A stretch of DNA of 64,000 nucleotides from CAYMAZ01 sp964388575 (GCA_964388575.1 CAYMAZ010000003.1:68326-132325), one strand, 5' to 3'; counted from the first letter of the stretch, positions 37,401 through 46,065 are shown. Program-made: numbers and translations. The notes: a model not told the origin generated them from the sequence alone.

Positions 37401-39339
37401 CAATATCATTACTCCCAATACAACCTGATGCAAAAGCGGTTGGAACAGAAGGTGTTGTAAAAAAATTCGTATTTCCCGGAGTACCGGAAGTATAATATAA
37501 TTCATTGCCTGCTGAACATGCAAATTCAAAAACTTTAACGTAATATACAGTTCCAGGAGTAAGATTTGTGATATTGACAGAATTGCCAGAACCCTTAAAG
37601 ACCACAAAATTGCCTGTCCCGATTTCACTTCCACTGCCAAAAGCTGCATCGGCTATGTAAGTCGTTTGATCCACAGGCAATGAATTAATGTCATTGCCCG
37701 CGCTCATCACAACAATTCTCTGTGCCCCATCACCATTTGTCCATTGAAATGAAACTTCTGTTGTTGAGAAAGACTGAATAGACACTGCTGAAGCATGCAT
37801 TGTTGGGGTAGAACAAACAGAATTACAATATACACTAACATCATCAAAAGCTAAATTTCCTGAACTTTTGGTATATGTAAATCTAAATCTGGTAAAACCA
37901 CTGGCAAGTTGTGGCGATGTATTTGAATTATAAACATAAACTGTACCTGTCGTAGGAATCGAATTTGTAATATTATCAATATTTAACCAGGATGTTCCAT
38001 TCCAACCTTCAATCAGGAATGATGAAGCAGCATCTGTCCCCTGTCCTTTAATCCAGAATGAAAGCTCAGTTGCATCCGAAAAGTATTCTGTTTCAATCTG
38101 ATCTCCAGTATTATCAAACTTTAAAGAGGGTGATGATACTCCAAAATTTGATGCTGTTGAATAAGTCTCTGATATACCTGTAAATGACCAGTCAATCGGA
38201 ACTGTCGTTCCGTTATCAAACCCTTGCTGCACACATAATGCTGCAGTGACATTTCCATGACAAGTTACATATTGTGTTGTTGCCCCGGCCGTTTCTGCAG
38301 TAATGTTTTCAGAATTATATGTTCCAGCAGACAAACCGGCTTTAAGACGAACATATATTGTAGTATTGCTGATATTACCACCGCTTTGAGTTAATGAAAT
38401 CGGGTTTGTTGCAACGAATGAACCACCTGTACCGGAAGAAATTTCGTAATTTGTTGGTGGAGTTATTAAAATACCTGCAGTTAAATTTGAGCCGCTTATT
38501 ATAAATGATTGTTCAGAAGAAGGACCAGAACCCTGAGAATATGAAAAACCCGAAAGCACATTTGAAGATAATGTAATGCTGGGATTAGAATTAACGTTAG
38601 CCGTTATAGATACATTATCAATTCCCAGACCTTGAGCATTTGAAGTTGTTGTGCCGCTGGTAACAGAGTAATTCCACGCCAGGTAAAGGCTGGATGATGC
38701 ATCTAACGAAACACTCAGAGTTTTGTTTGAAACAGACACAGTCGTGCCGGGTGCAGAAGCGAACCCGTTGTTATCAGGATCAGCAGAAAAGCTTGTTAAA
38801 AAATCAGTGCCTGCACTAGTCCAAGTTGTACCATTTGATGAATAATACATTTGTATTGAAAACCCAGCAGCATTGCTCCCGTTTCTATATTTTTCCACAT
38901 CATAAGAAATTGTGAAATCACTTATTATAGAACTACCGTTATTGGTAAGATGAACATAAATATTAACAGATTGTGAAGCACTGCTTGAAGATATTCCACC
39001 AACAGCTCTGTCAGTTGCAGATGTTGGGTCGCCGACGGCATAGTTATATATGCCATTTGTAGCACTAGAACTCATATTGTTTCCAGCTCTCTGTTCTGTT
39101 GCAGTAACCGCTGAAGAATAAGATCCAACAGTTCTAACAGTTGAATTCTTACCTGCTTTCCATCCTGTGGGTAAAGTTGCTGTTGCACTTGTGCCAATAG
39201 AAAAGTATTCTGTAATTGTATTTCCAGCGGAAATATTCACCTGCCCCACCCCATCATTCACAGCAGCAAGAAGTATAAAAAAACCGAAAATTAGTTTGAG
39301 ATGGTTTATGAAATGTGAAAAGCGGATTTCAGGTTTCAT
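34489..39339 (-). CDS. Very large T9SS-sorted multidomain surface protein
   Basis: A 1616-residue exported protein, largest gene of the window. The signal peptide ends GVGQVNIS with Gln at +1. Then a beta-rich N-terminal region, a concanavalin-like part (residues about 370-505), fibronectin type III-like modules (about 510-860, each with a central YYVKVFEF or YYFEIFVRKG strand), a lamin-tail-like domain (about 870-1010, AIEFTDNGYERSFPYIWGD), a repeat-containing region and a final type A sorting domain (FDLINIQGEFVLIELYRLTG, GVYVVRATDGVNSVTHKFFK). Adhesin or exo-enzyme scaffold is likely; no catalytic domain is visible. It converges with the U32 gene. Confidence 0.88.
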   Translation of the reverse strand: MKPEIRFSHFINHLKLIFGFFILLAAVNDGVGQVNISAGNTITEYFSIGTSATATLPTGWKAGKNSTVRTVGSYSSAVTATEQRAGNNMSSSATNGIYNYAVGDPTSATDRAVGGISSSSASQSVNIYVHLTNNGSSIISDFTISYDVEKYRNGSNAAGFSIQMYYSSNGTTWTSAGTDFLTSFSADPDNNGFASAPGTTVSVSNKTLSVSLDASSSLYLAWNYSVTSGTTTSNAQGLGIDNVSITANVNSNPSITLSSNVLSGFSYSQGSGPSSEQSFIISGSNLTAGILITPPTNYEISSGTGGSFVATNPISLTQSGGNISNTTIYVRLKAGLSAGTYNSENITAETAGATTQYVTCHGNVTAALCVQQGFDNGTTVPIDWSFTGISETYSTASNFGVSSPSLKFDNTGDQIETEYFSDATELSFWIKGQGTDAASSFLIEGWNGTSWLNIDNITNSIPTTGTVYVYNSNTSPQLASGFTRFRFTYTKSSGNLAFDDVSVYCNSVCSTPTMHASAVSIQSFSTTEVSFQWTNGDGAQRIVVMSAGNDINSLPVDQTTYIADAAFGSGSEIGTGNFVVFKGSGNSVNITNLTPGTVYYVKVFEFACSAGNELYYTSGTPGNTNFFTTPSVPTAFASGCIGSNDIDLSWSAPASGVLDGYLLVAREISGEHSVNSIDPATSNFNLNYSLADEFGTTTPYSRVLYLGNNNSATITGLTLGVTYTFRVYSYKTVGTETKFSNSTSLTRTIQFNNVTNANASGANNGAFVSWVNPDSPCFDEVMVVANTTSGISFMPTGDGSAYSANPNYSGVNSIVYKGGPGSSFVNVTGLTNGVTYYFEIFVRKGTSWSSGVEVSAVPANVTVLEGGDIAIIAVNTQYAASGSDDEICFISFKDIKPGTAIEFTDNGYERSFPYIWGDTEGTIRIIFNGSSDIPKGTPICLRGSGYQTANFSIIVCGIDQTVDWIVSSLNGNNSFDLNKNDQVWIFQNGSWVNPSGDHNASYTGSIVWGWTGTGWKPAPEYNSTEGSTLPPGSECFNTEIINTSYGKTKYTGPLTSATQINWIGRINTPSNWTDYTDNSSYNSGSTTDYSGSCIVFDILSGGFTEGKWTGAKNADWFDCANWENLKVPDQNINVVISSSIDFPNEPVIGEPPMVPIPYSTASCKNLTIESSKTLTMNHPSSSLEIYGDFMQQGTFTAVYGIVKFLGPNSILNAINPVGFINLEINKNVSSESLTLNQTIATSGTLTLTKGKIVTNSNSVIVQNILSSAIENHNPGSHIAGNLKRYVSSTGTYDFPVGSTNYYELASVSLNSSSGLDYIDAQFTTPISPVDITPLNIIVNNTLIEELLDYGYWTLTPSGGTYNYNITLISRGHTNPGPTDSSHTVLKRINSSNDWTSEGIHNNNTQLKGPDWVRATRSNLTSFSDFAIAKSNLGTLPVELISFNAVLQNEDVLLDWTTASEVNNSHFEIERSVNSNKDFSTLGFIPGNGSTNTENNYHFTDFSAPGGILYYRLRQVDFDGKWEYVAARVVENITENGSLMIVFPVTDEHTFSFDLINIQGEFVLIELYRLTGELIHSASLSVTDDAFRVRLDAQGHRGVYVVRATDGVNSVTHKFFK

Positions 39340-39554
39340 GAAACTTTATTTATTATTTATGAGGTTATAGCAAAATTACACAAAATATTTAAAAAACTGT
39401 ATATATTTTTCACTAATTATCAACAATTTAGCTGTAAAAATCAGCATTCATTTTTAAGTGATCAATGCCTGATTTCACATTATCAATCATGAAATATTTT
39501 CTTTAAGTCAATTTGCACTGAATCAATGGTTTGCAATTAATTTGTTTCAATACT

Positions 39555-39577
39555 AAAAAAACTGTCCCAAATGAGAC
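39555..39577 (-). terminator. Terminator of queG
   Basis: On the minus strand GTCTC, loop ATTT, GGGAC, then a run of Ts, 26 bases after the queG stop. The stem is only 5 bp; it shares 17 bases with the pepD terminator at 10293-10321. Confidence 0.65.
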
Positions 39578-39602
39578 TGATTCTCATCTCTGTGACTGAA
39601 AA

Positions 39603-40523
39603 TTATTTCTGATCAACCCATTTTTTGTTTCTGGGAATCCGCTCCAGTCCCCTCCTTTTCACTGAGGTTCCGGCGTATTCAGTATCATAGGTCATCGGGT
39701 TGAAACTTCCATTCATCAGATTTACAATTTTGGGAAGCAGCTTGAACTCATTCACAACAGATTCTGTAACGGAACGATTGTGGGGACATACTTCCTGACA
39801 AACATCACAGCCCCAGATCCAATCATTCCACTGAAGCGTTGCATCATCAAATTCAGATTGATGCTCTACAGTCAGACAGGCAATGCATTTTGAGGCATCC
39901 AGTTTTCCGGCACCTACAATTGCGCCGGTGGGACAGGCATCAATACATTTTGTGCATGAACCACACAGATTTTTTTCAAATGGATGATCGGGCTCAAGCG
40001 CAACATCAGTGAGGCACACAGCCAGGAACACCCATGAACCATAACCCGGAACAATCAGGCAGGTGTTTTTTCCAATGCCTCCAAGGCCAGCCTTTTGCGC
40101 CCAATATTTTTCAAGCACAGGAGAGGTATCATTATAGGCTTTAATCTGCCCCCCGGTCTGCTCAATGAAAAACCGGCAGAAATTTTCGAGCTTTTTCCTC
40201 ATCACCAGATGATAATTTTTTCCGAATGCATAGCGGGATATTTTATACTTTGAATTGTTTAAAACATCCTGATCATCACTGTAAAAATAACTCATGGCCA
40301 TGACGATGATTGAAGCGGGTTGAAAAGGTGTCAACAGGGCAGGGTTGAGACGCTTGTCAGAGTGTTCGGCCATATAATGCATTTCTCCGTGAAACTCGTT
40401 GTCAATCCACTGCCTGAACCATGCAGCAACATCATCCTCAACGGTATGTACCCTACTGACTCCCAGTGCACTGAACCCCAGTTCCTGAGCTTGAATTTTC
40501 AATTTGGATAAAATATCTTCCAT
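39603..40523 (-). CDS. queG: Epoxyqueuosine reductase
   Basis: Cobalamin- and iron-sulfur-dependent enzyme that reduces epoxyqueuosine to queuosine in tRNA. The protein (306 residues from ATG 40523) has the N-terminal DUF1730 domain and two 4Fe-4S motifs: CGSCTKCIDACPTGAI and WGCDVCQEVCPHN, with an extra Cys in ASKCIACLTVEH. LGGIGKNTCLIVPGYGSWVF is the conserved central block. A TATTTTTG box lies upstream at 40540-40547 and would not fit a start further out. No other que gene is in the window. Confidence 0.95.
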   Translation of the reverse strand: MEDILSKLKIQAQELGFSALGVSRVHTVEDDVAAWFRQWIDNEFHGEMHYMAEHSDKRLNPALLTPFQPASIIVMAMSYFYSDDQDVLNNSKYKISRYAFGKNYHLVMRKKLENFCRFFIEQTGGQIKAYNDTSPVLEKYWAQKAGLGGIGKNTCLIVPGYGSWVFLAVCLTDVALEPDHPFEKNLCGSCTKCIDACPTGAIVGAGKLDASKCIACLTVEHQSEFDDATLQWNDWIWGCDVCQEVCPHNRSVTESVVNEFKLLPKIVNLMNGSFNPMTYDTEYAGTSVKRRGLERIPRNKKWVDQK

Positions 40524-40539
40524 ACTGCTTACCCCTGAA

Positions 40540-40547
40540 CAAAAATA
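40540..40547 (-). promoter_or_regulatory. Putative -7 box of queG
   Basis: TATTTTTG on the minus strand, 16 bases before the ATG at 40523. Confidence 0.4.
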
Positions 40548-40656
40548 CAATTTTCAGCTGACTGATCGGAGTTTTAATTGAATATTTCACAACAATTTAA
40601 AATATTTTGTAACTTTACACTTAATAATTAATTTATACTGCTTAAAAATAATACTT

Positions 40657-42327
40657 ATGAAAAGTGACATTCAAATTGCGAAAGAAGCAAAAATTCGGCC
40701 CATCGTTGAGATTGCTGAAAAACTTGGACTACATGCCGATGATCTTGAACTGTACGGTAAGTACAAGGCAAAAATTCCGCTCAAATTCATTGATGAGAAA
40801 AAGATAAAACGATGTAAACTGGTTTTGGTAACAGCGATGACACCGACACCTGCAGGTGAAGGAAAAACAACAACATCCATCGGACTTGCACAGGGTCTGA
40901 ACAAACTTGGCAAAAAAGCCACAGTTGTTCTTCGTGAGCCTTCTCTGGGACCCGTTTTTGGGGTCAAGGGTGGTGCTGCCGGAGGTGGTTTTTCTCAGGT
41001 TATTCCAATGGAAGATATCAACCTGCATTTCACCGGGGACCTTGCCGCAGTAGAAAAGGCCAACAATTTGCTTTCAGCACTCATTGACAATAATCTTCAG
41101 AGTAAAAAGGGGAATCTCGGGCTTGATCCACGTACAATTGCGTGGAAGAGAGTCATTGACATGAACGACAGATCGCTCAGAAACATTGTCATTGGGATGG
41201 GCGGCAAAGCTGACGGTATTCCACGAGAAACAGGATTCAACATTACTGCAGCTTCTGAAGTCATGGCAATTTTGTGTATGGCACAAAGCATTGAGGATCT
41301 GAAGACACGACTTGGAAAGATTTTTATCGGATACACCTGGGACAAAAAGGCGATTTTTGCCCGCGACCTGAAAGCAGAAGGTTCAATGGCTGCACTGTTG
41401 AAGGATGCCATGATGCCAAATTTGGTGCAGACACTTGAGAACACTCCGGCCATTATCCATGGGGGCCCATTTGCGAATATTGCACAGGGAACCAATACGA
41501 TTGTTGCAACTAAAATGGCCATGTCCATGTCTGATATTGTCGTCACAGAAGCCGGGTTTGCATCAGATCTGGGAGCTGAAAAATTCTTCAACATCAAGTG
41601 TCAGCAAAGCGGATTACGTCCAAATGCTGCAGTGATTGTTGCCACTATCAGAGCGATCAAATATCACGGTGGTGTTGAGAAATCACATCTGAATGAGGAA
41701 AATATTGCTGCAGTTGAAAAGGGTTTTGAAAATCTTGAAAAACACATTGAAAACATGAAGTATTACGGGTTTACTCCTGTTGTGGCTCTTAATAAATTCA
41801 CAAGTGATACGGCTGCAGAAATCAATCTGTTGCGTTCTCTTTGTGAAGCAAAGGATGTAAAAATGGCTGTAAACGATGGATGGGCCAGAGGTGGCGATGG
41901 TGCCACAGAACTTGCCGAACTTGTCCTGACAGCTGCAAAATCATGCCCCTCCTGTTTCAATCCGCTCTATGATTTGAAATGGGATATGAAGCAGAAAATT
42001 GAGACCATTGCCACAAAAATGTATGGAGCAAAAAATGTCGAATATTCAATGCAGGCTCAGAATACACTGGATACCATCGCGGCACTCGGTCTGAATGACA
42101 TGGCTGTTTGTATGGCAAAAACCCAGAATTCAATCTCTGATGATCCGCTGTTAAGAGGTCGTCCAAAAGATTTTACAGTTAAAATCAGAGCCATAGAAAT
42201 CTCTTCAGGGGCAGGTTTTGCCGTTCCCATTGCAGGGAGCATCATGCGTATGCCGGGACTTCCGGCAACACCCTCAGCCGAATTCATTGATATTGATAAT
42301 GAAGGGAATATTTCGGGGTTGTTTTAA
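40657..42327 (+). CDS. fhs: Formate-tetrahydrofolate ligase
   Basis: Cytoplasmic one-carbon enzyme that makes 10-formyl-tetrahydrofolate from formate, ATP and THF. The 556-residue length is standard. The P-loop TPTPAGEGKTTTSIGLAQGL, LREPSLGPVFGVKGGAAGGG, NLHFTGDLAAVEKANNLL and GIPRETGFNITAASEVMA are the signature blocks. A TAACTTTA box lies at 40610-40617. It converges with the class II aldolase gene, 2 bases between stops. Confidence 0.97.
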   Translation: MKSDIQIAKEAKIRPIVEIAEKLGLHADDLELYGKYKAKIPLKFIDEKKIKRCKLVLVTAMTPTPAGEGKTTTSIGLAQGLNKLGKKATVVLREPSLGPVFGVKGGAAGGGFSQVIPMEDINLHFTGDLAAVEKANNLLSALIDNNLQSKKGNLGLDPRTIAWKRVIDMNDRSLRNIVIGMGGKADGIPRETGFNITAASEVMAILCMAQSIEDLKTRLGKIFIGYTWDKKAIFARDLKAEGSMAALLKDAMMPNLVQTLENTPAIIHGGPFANIAQGTNTIVATKMAMSMSDIVVTEAGFASDLGAEKFFNIKCQQSGLRPNAAVIVATIRAIKYHGGVEKSHLNEENIAAVEKGFENLEKHIENMKYYGFTPVVALNKFTSDTAAEINLLRSLCEAKDVKMAVNDGWARGGDGATELAELVLTAAKSCPSCFNPLYDLKWDMKQKIETIATKMYGAKNVEYSMQAQNTLDTIAALGLNDMAVCMAKTQNSISDDPLLRGRPKDFTVKIRAIEISSGAGFAVPIAGSIMRMPGLPATPSAEFIDIDNEGNISGLF

Positions 42328-42329
42328 TA

Positions 42330-42923
42330 TCAGAATAAACAAACGTTTTTCTTTTCCAGAGCATTCCCTCCGGCTTCATCCAGACTTTTTCCAAGAGAAA
42401 GAAAGCCATGTTCACGAATAAGAAAAAAATTGTGTTGCCCAAGCATAGGCACAATGCTTTCAATGAGTTCCTGTGAGCCATAATCGCAGACTTTTTCAGT
42501 AACAGGTAATCCGATTTTACCTGCCTGATCAAGAAATTCCTGATAATGTCCGTGAAAAACTGCATTGACCTGAGGCAGAGTTTCATAAATTTTAAAATGC
42601 ATCATGCTTTCTGACGAAGGAAAACGGGTTCCGTTGACATACACTTTCATATTCTCAACGTCACACTCTTCAACAATCACAAAATCTGAAGATTTTAAAT
42701 GACATTTGGCATTGAGACCGGCACCGGTGATACAAAATGCATTTCTATCAGGTGAAATCCTGAAGCTCAGATTTCCGGCAGTGCCTGTTTCATGTGCAGG
42801 AGCAAGCTGCTCATTGTGAAATACAGAACACCAGTGCATGAGTTTGTGCAGTTCATGATGTTCCGGAGGCTTATGCATCAGAAAAACAGTTTCAAATTTT
42901 GGTCCCGAATAAATTTCAGCCAC
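42330..42923 (-). CDS. Class II aldolase/dehydratase family protein (MtnB- or DrdA-like)
   Basis: A 197-residue cytoplasmic zinc enzyme of the class II aldolase family. The zinc motif VFHGHYQEF and the later His of REHGFLSLGKS are present, as is ETGTAGNLSFRI, the phosphate-binding N-terminal block. Next to mtnA it is either methylthioribulose-1-phosphate dehydratase (MtnB) or the aldolase of the DHAP shunt that salvages 5-deoxyribose compounds. Sequence alone does not decide between them. It starts 4 bases after mtnA and is surely co-transcribed with it. Genes for later MtnC/D steps are not in the window. Confidence 0.85.
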   Translation of the reverse strand: MAEIYSGPKFETVFLMHKPPEHHELHKLMHWCSVFHNEQLAPAHETGTAGNLSFRISPDRNAFCITGAGLNAKCHLKSSDFVIVEECDVENMKVYVNGTRFPSSESMMHFKIYETLPQVNAVFHGHYQEFLDQAGKIGLPVTEKVCDYGSQELIESIVPMLGQHNFFLIREHGFLSLGKSLDEAGGNALEKKNVCLF

Positions 42924-42927
42924 ACTC

Positions 42928-43983
42928 TTAAAAATTTAGGATTTTTCGGATATTATCTTCTTCCGGCAATATCACGCCATATTCAGTGATGATGCCCGTG
43001 ATCAAAGAAGCAGGAGTTACATCAAATGCGGGATTTCGGGCTGTTGCACCCGGTGACGCCACCATCACAGAATTCAAATTGCCGTGACGGGTTAAGCCTG
43101 TTTGCCAGAGGACCTCATCAGGATGTCTTTCTTCAATTGGAATGTCATTTCCTGAACTGCAATTCACATCAAAAGTTGAAGTAGACGCAGCAACATAAAA
43201 GGGAATATTAAAGTGTGCTGCACAGATGGCTTTCTCAAGGGTCCCAATTTTGTTTGCAACATCACCGTTCACAGCAATGCGGTCGGCACCAACAATAACC
43301 ATATCAACTTCTCCTTCTGCCATGTAGTAGGCAGCAGCATTATCGGGTATGATGTCAAACGGGACACCTTCCTGCAAAAGCTCCCATGCTGTCAGACGGG
43401 CTCCCTGAGACCGGGGTCTGGTTTCATCAGCAAAAACATATATATTTTTCTGTTGACGAAATGCTTCATACACAGGCGCAAGTGCTGAGCCGTTGTCCAC
43501 AAAAGCCAGCCTGCCGGCATTACAATGTGTCAATATTCGGAATCCGGTTTTGATAAGCTCATTCCCATATCTTCCGATTGCTTCAGACATTCGTATATCT
43601 TCTTCAGCAAGAAACTGTGCCATACGTTTAGCACCAGCGGCACCATCCTTAACTCCAGCATTGTATACCTTCTGTGTTGCATAAAAGAGATTCCGTGCTG
43701 TTGGTCGTGCCGTGTCAATCTCAACTTTTGCTTTATCTGCAAAATCATGAGAATGCCCATCCCTTTCGGCCTCAACAAATGCCTGAGCCATGGCAAATCC
43801 GGCAGTGACACCAATTGCACCTGCACCTCTCACTATCATATCTCTGATTGAATCAATTGTTGTTCTGTAATTCTCGGAGTTGAAAATCCGAAATCTGAAA
43901 GGCAACTCATTCTGATGGATCATTTTGACAATACCGGGTTCTTCCATCCAAACCGTCCGGTAATTCGTTCCGTTTATTATCAT
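42928..43983 (-). CDS. mtnA: S-methyl-5-thioribose-1-phosphate isomerase
   Basis: Isomerase converting methylthioribose 1-phosphate (or 5-deoxyribose 1-phosphate) to the ribulose form. 351 residues, normal length. The family blocks are GAGAIGVTAGFAMAQAF, the catalytic Cys in LTHCNAGRLAFVD, ADETRPRSQGARLTAWEL, and the catalytic Asp in VIVGADRIAVNGDVANKIGT. The C-terminus (PAFDVTPASLITGIITEYG) is typical. It is followed closely by a class II aldolase, forming a two-gene salvage operon. Confidence 0.96.
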   Translation of the reverse strand: MIINGTNYRTVWMEEPGIVKMIHQNELPFRFRIFNSENYRTTIDSIRDMIVRGAGAIGVTAGFAMAQAFVEAERDGHSHDFADKAKVEIDTARPTARNLFYATQKVYNAGVKDGAAGAKRMAQFLAEEDIRMSEAIGRYGNELIKTGFRILTHCNAGRLAFVDNGSALAPVYEAFRQQKNIYVFADETRPRSQGARLTAWELLQEGVPFDIIPDNAAAYYMAEGEVDMVIVGADRIAVNGDVANKIGTLEKAICAAHFNIPFYVAASTSTFDVNCSSGNDIPIEERHPDEVLWQTGLTRHGNLNSVMVASPGATARNPAFDVTPASLITGIITEYGVILPEEDNIRKILNF

Positions 43984-43994
43984 CGTATTTTGAA

Positions 43995-44336
43995 TTAATA
44001 CATAACGTGTATTTTCTGCTTACTTTGCCAGCCTGCTTCATACTTGTGATTTGTAAAAAAGACTACAATGTCTGCTTCGTACTTGTAATCCGTGAAAAAA
44101 ACTGACTTTTTTGCTTCATATTTATGTTCTGTAAAAAACCAGATCCCCTCGTTTTTATCAGCTTCGTATTTATGATCCGTTTTAAAAACGATAAGATCAG
44201 CTTCATATTTATAATTGCTGACAAATACTTTTACATCTGCCTCATATTTGTATTGTGTTGAAAATACAACCTGAGCTTTGGAAGTTGCTGACAACAACAG
44301 AAATATTGAAAACAGTAAAAAAAATAATTTCTTCAT
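43995..44336 (-). CDS. Secreted KYEAD-repeat protein (DUF6150-like)
   Basis: A small exported protein of 113 residues if started at ATG 44336 (MKKLFFLLF); a longer frame upstream has no signal peptide at its end and crosses the divergent promoter. Cleavage before Gln (TSKAQVV). The mature part is six imperfect repeats of about 13 residues, each with a Y/H-K-Y-E-A core and a hydrophobic strand (YKYEADVKVFVSN, YKYEADLIVFKTD, HKYEADKNEGIWF, HKYEAKKSVFFTD, YKYEADIVVFFTN, HKYEAGW). This suits a beta-solenoid or small beta sheet. I recall DUF6150 proteins with similar spacing; function unknown. Confidence 0.78.
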   Translation of the reverse strand: MKKLFFLLFSIFLLLSATSKAQVVFSTQYKYEADVKVFVSNYKYEADLIVFKTDHKYEADKNEGIWFFTEHKYEAKKSVFFTDYKYEADIVVFFTNHKYEAGWQSKQKIHVMY

Positions 44337-44350
44337 ACGTGTAAACATTT

Positions 44351-44358
44351 TATCTTTG
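44351..44358 (+). promoter_or_regulatory. Putative -7 box of the cargo gene at 44401
   Basis: TATCTTTG with TTTC 19 bases upstream, close to the TTTG-N19-TAnnTTTG pattern; 42 bases before the ATG. Confidence 0.5.
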
Positions 44359-44400
44359 AGCAAAAATCTGTGATTCTTCACTCCTAAAATACCAATCATT

Positions 44401-45498
44401 ATGAAAACCGTTTCAAAAATACAAAAATCAGCAATAATTTCCTGTATCATATTGCTTTTTTCAATTGTTTCTTCATCACAGACCACAATTACTTCCAGTG
44501 ACATGCCTGCTCCCGGAGATGAAATGCTATTCGGAGTAAGAGTTCAACCGGGGGCTTCAATCAATGGATTTACAAATGCCGGAGCGGGTCAAACCTGGAA
44601 TTTTTCGTCAATCGCTTCAGATGATGAACAACTGAACAGATTTATTTCTCCAACTTCATCAGAAATTCAATTTATCTGTATTGCCGTTTTTAACAATCCG
44701 CTTGACCCGGCACATGATGCAACAGTTGCCAGGCCGGGGCCTGACATGTCTGATCCCACGCAGAACATTCAGATTACAAATGTGTTTGAGTTTTTTAAAA
44801 ATAGTGACAGTATTTTTTCCATGGTCGGAAGAAGTGCAAGTGTGAACGGTGTTCCGGCATGTGTCAGAACAAATCCCGTTGATGTGGTCTATCGTTTTCC
44901 GCTCAACTTCGGAGACAGCATAACATCTTATTCTGAATTTGAAATTGAAATACCTACTGTGGGTTATCTGGCACAAACATTAAACAGAACTGCTGTTGCT
45001 GATGCATGGGGAACAATACAAACTCCAATTGGTACATTTAATACTCTGCGGATAAAAAGTACTTTAATGTTTACTGACTCAATTTATTACCAGAGTATGG
45101 GCATTGGTTTCAAAATACCACATACAGAAACACATTACACCTGGCTGACAAATGATCTCAGGTTTCCGGTCTTTGTTATTGAAGACAGAGGTGTCAGTTT
45201 TGGCGGCACGATTGCACTCTGGGCTGATACAACAGACTACACCTCAGTCATTGAAAATGAAACTTTTGCAGATTTTCTTGTTTTCCCCAGTCCTGTCAGG
45301 GATCAGCTTACAATTCAAATTCAGGACCCGAAACTGTTCGGACAGGAGATCTCAATTGCTGATTTGACCGGAAAACTCCATAAACGAATGACTGCCACCG
45401 GAACAACAAATACACTGTCAGTGACAGATTTAGCACCCGGAATGTACATCATCACTGTCACCAACACCATATACAGAAAAAAAGTCCTTGTTTACTGA
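44401..45498 (+). CDS. T9SS type A sorted secreted protein
   Basis: A 365-residue exported protein. The signal peptide ends SSSQTTITSS with Gln at +1. The mature part begins MPAPGDEMLFGVRVQPG and has GAGQTWNFSSI, and is beta-rich, a pattern common in Bacteroidota secreted proteins of unknown function. The last 75 residues form a type A sorting domain (FLVFPSPVRDQLTIQI, ISIADLTGKLHKRMTA, LAPGMYIITVTN, terminal RKKVLVY). No catalytic motif is visible. Transcribed divergently from the KYEAD-repeat gene. Confidence 0.88.
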   Translation: MKTVSKIQKSAIISCIILLFSIVSSSQTTITSSDMPAPGDEMLFGVRVQPGASINGFTNAGAGQTWNFSSIASDDEQLNRFISPTSSEIQFICIAVFNNPLDPAHDATVARPGPDMSDPTQNIQITNVFEFFKNSDSIFSMVGRSASVNGVPACVRTNPVDVVYRFPLNFGDSITSYSEFEIEIPTVGYLAQTLNRTAVADAWGTIQTPIGTFNTLRIKSTLMFTDSIYYQSMGIGFKIPHTETHYTWLTNDLRFPVFVIEDRGVSFGGTIALWADTTDYTSVIENETFADFLVFPSPVRDQLTIQIQDPKLFGQEISIADLTGKLHKRMTATGTTNTLSVTDLAPGMYIITVTNTIYRKKVLVY

Positions 45499-45534
45499 TT
45501 GAGATACTGATGTTCAGAATTTCATTGTATTATA

Positions 45535-46065
45535 TTATGACACAAACCCGGATATCAGATCTTTGATCTGATCAAGATCAGAAGCAGCATGCAGCAATTT
45601 TCTTCGGCGCGTGTCAAGTTGCGTTCCGCCAAGATTTTTTGCCCAACCCTCAAATCCATCATAACAGATCACATGTTTGTTCTTCTGCCATGCAAAAGCA
45701 ATTTCAGACAGGGTGCCTGCTCCGCCGGCGATAGCAACAAGCACATCTGAAGAGTTCACAATGATTGCATTGCGGCTGATACCAATTCCACTGGGAATGA
45801 TGATGTCGCAATAAGGATTTGAAGCTCCACGTTTATCGTAAGGAGTTATTCCGATTGCCACGCCTTTCTTTTTTTTAGTTTGCATAAATCCGAGGCAAAC
45901 AGCTTCCATGATGCCTTCCATGCCGCCACACACCAAATGCACATTCAATCCGGCAATCATTTTCCCGAGCTCAATACCAAATTCATAAACTTCACTTGTG
46001 CAGGTAAATTTGCTCGGTCCGATGACTCCAATGACAGGCAGACGTTTGTTTTTCTCCTTTTTCAT
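45535..46065 (-). CDS. LOG/TIGR00725-like nucleotide-binding protein
   Basis: A 176-residue Rossmann-like protein of the LOG (lysine decarboxylase-like) superfamily. Core blocks are VIGVIGPSKFTC, VHLVCGGMEGIMEAVCLGF, SRNAIIVNSSDVLVAIAGG and AGGAGTLSEIAFAWQ, corresponding to the PGGxGT-x-E nucleotide-binding motif. LOG enzymes release bases from nucleoside monophosphates; the TIGR00725 subgroup is uncharacterised. It overlaps the pheT stop by 4 bases, so it is probably translated from the same message. Confidence 0.85.
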   Translation of the reverse strand: MKKEKNKRLPVIGVIGPSKFTCTSEVYEFGIELGKMIAGLNVHLVCGGMEGIMEAVCLGFMQTKKKKGVAIGITPYDKRGASNPYCDIIIPSGIGISRNAIIVNSSDVLVAIAGGAGTLSEIAFAWQKNKHVICYDGFEGWAKNLGGTQLDTRRRKLLHAASDLDQIKDLISGFVS

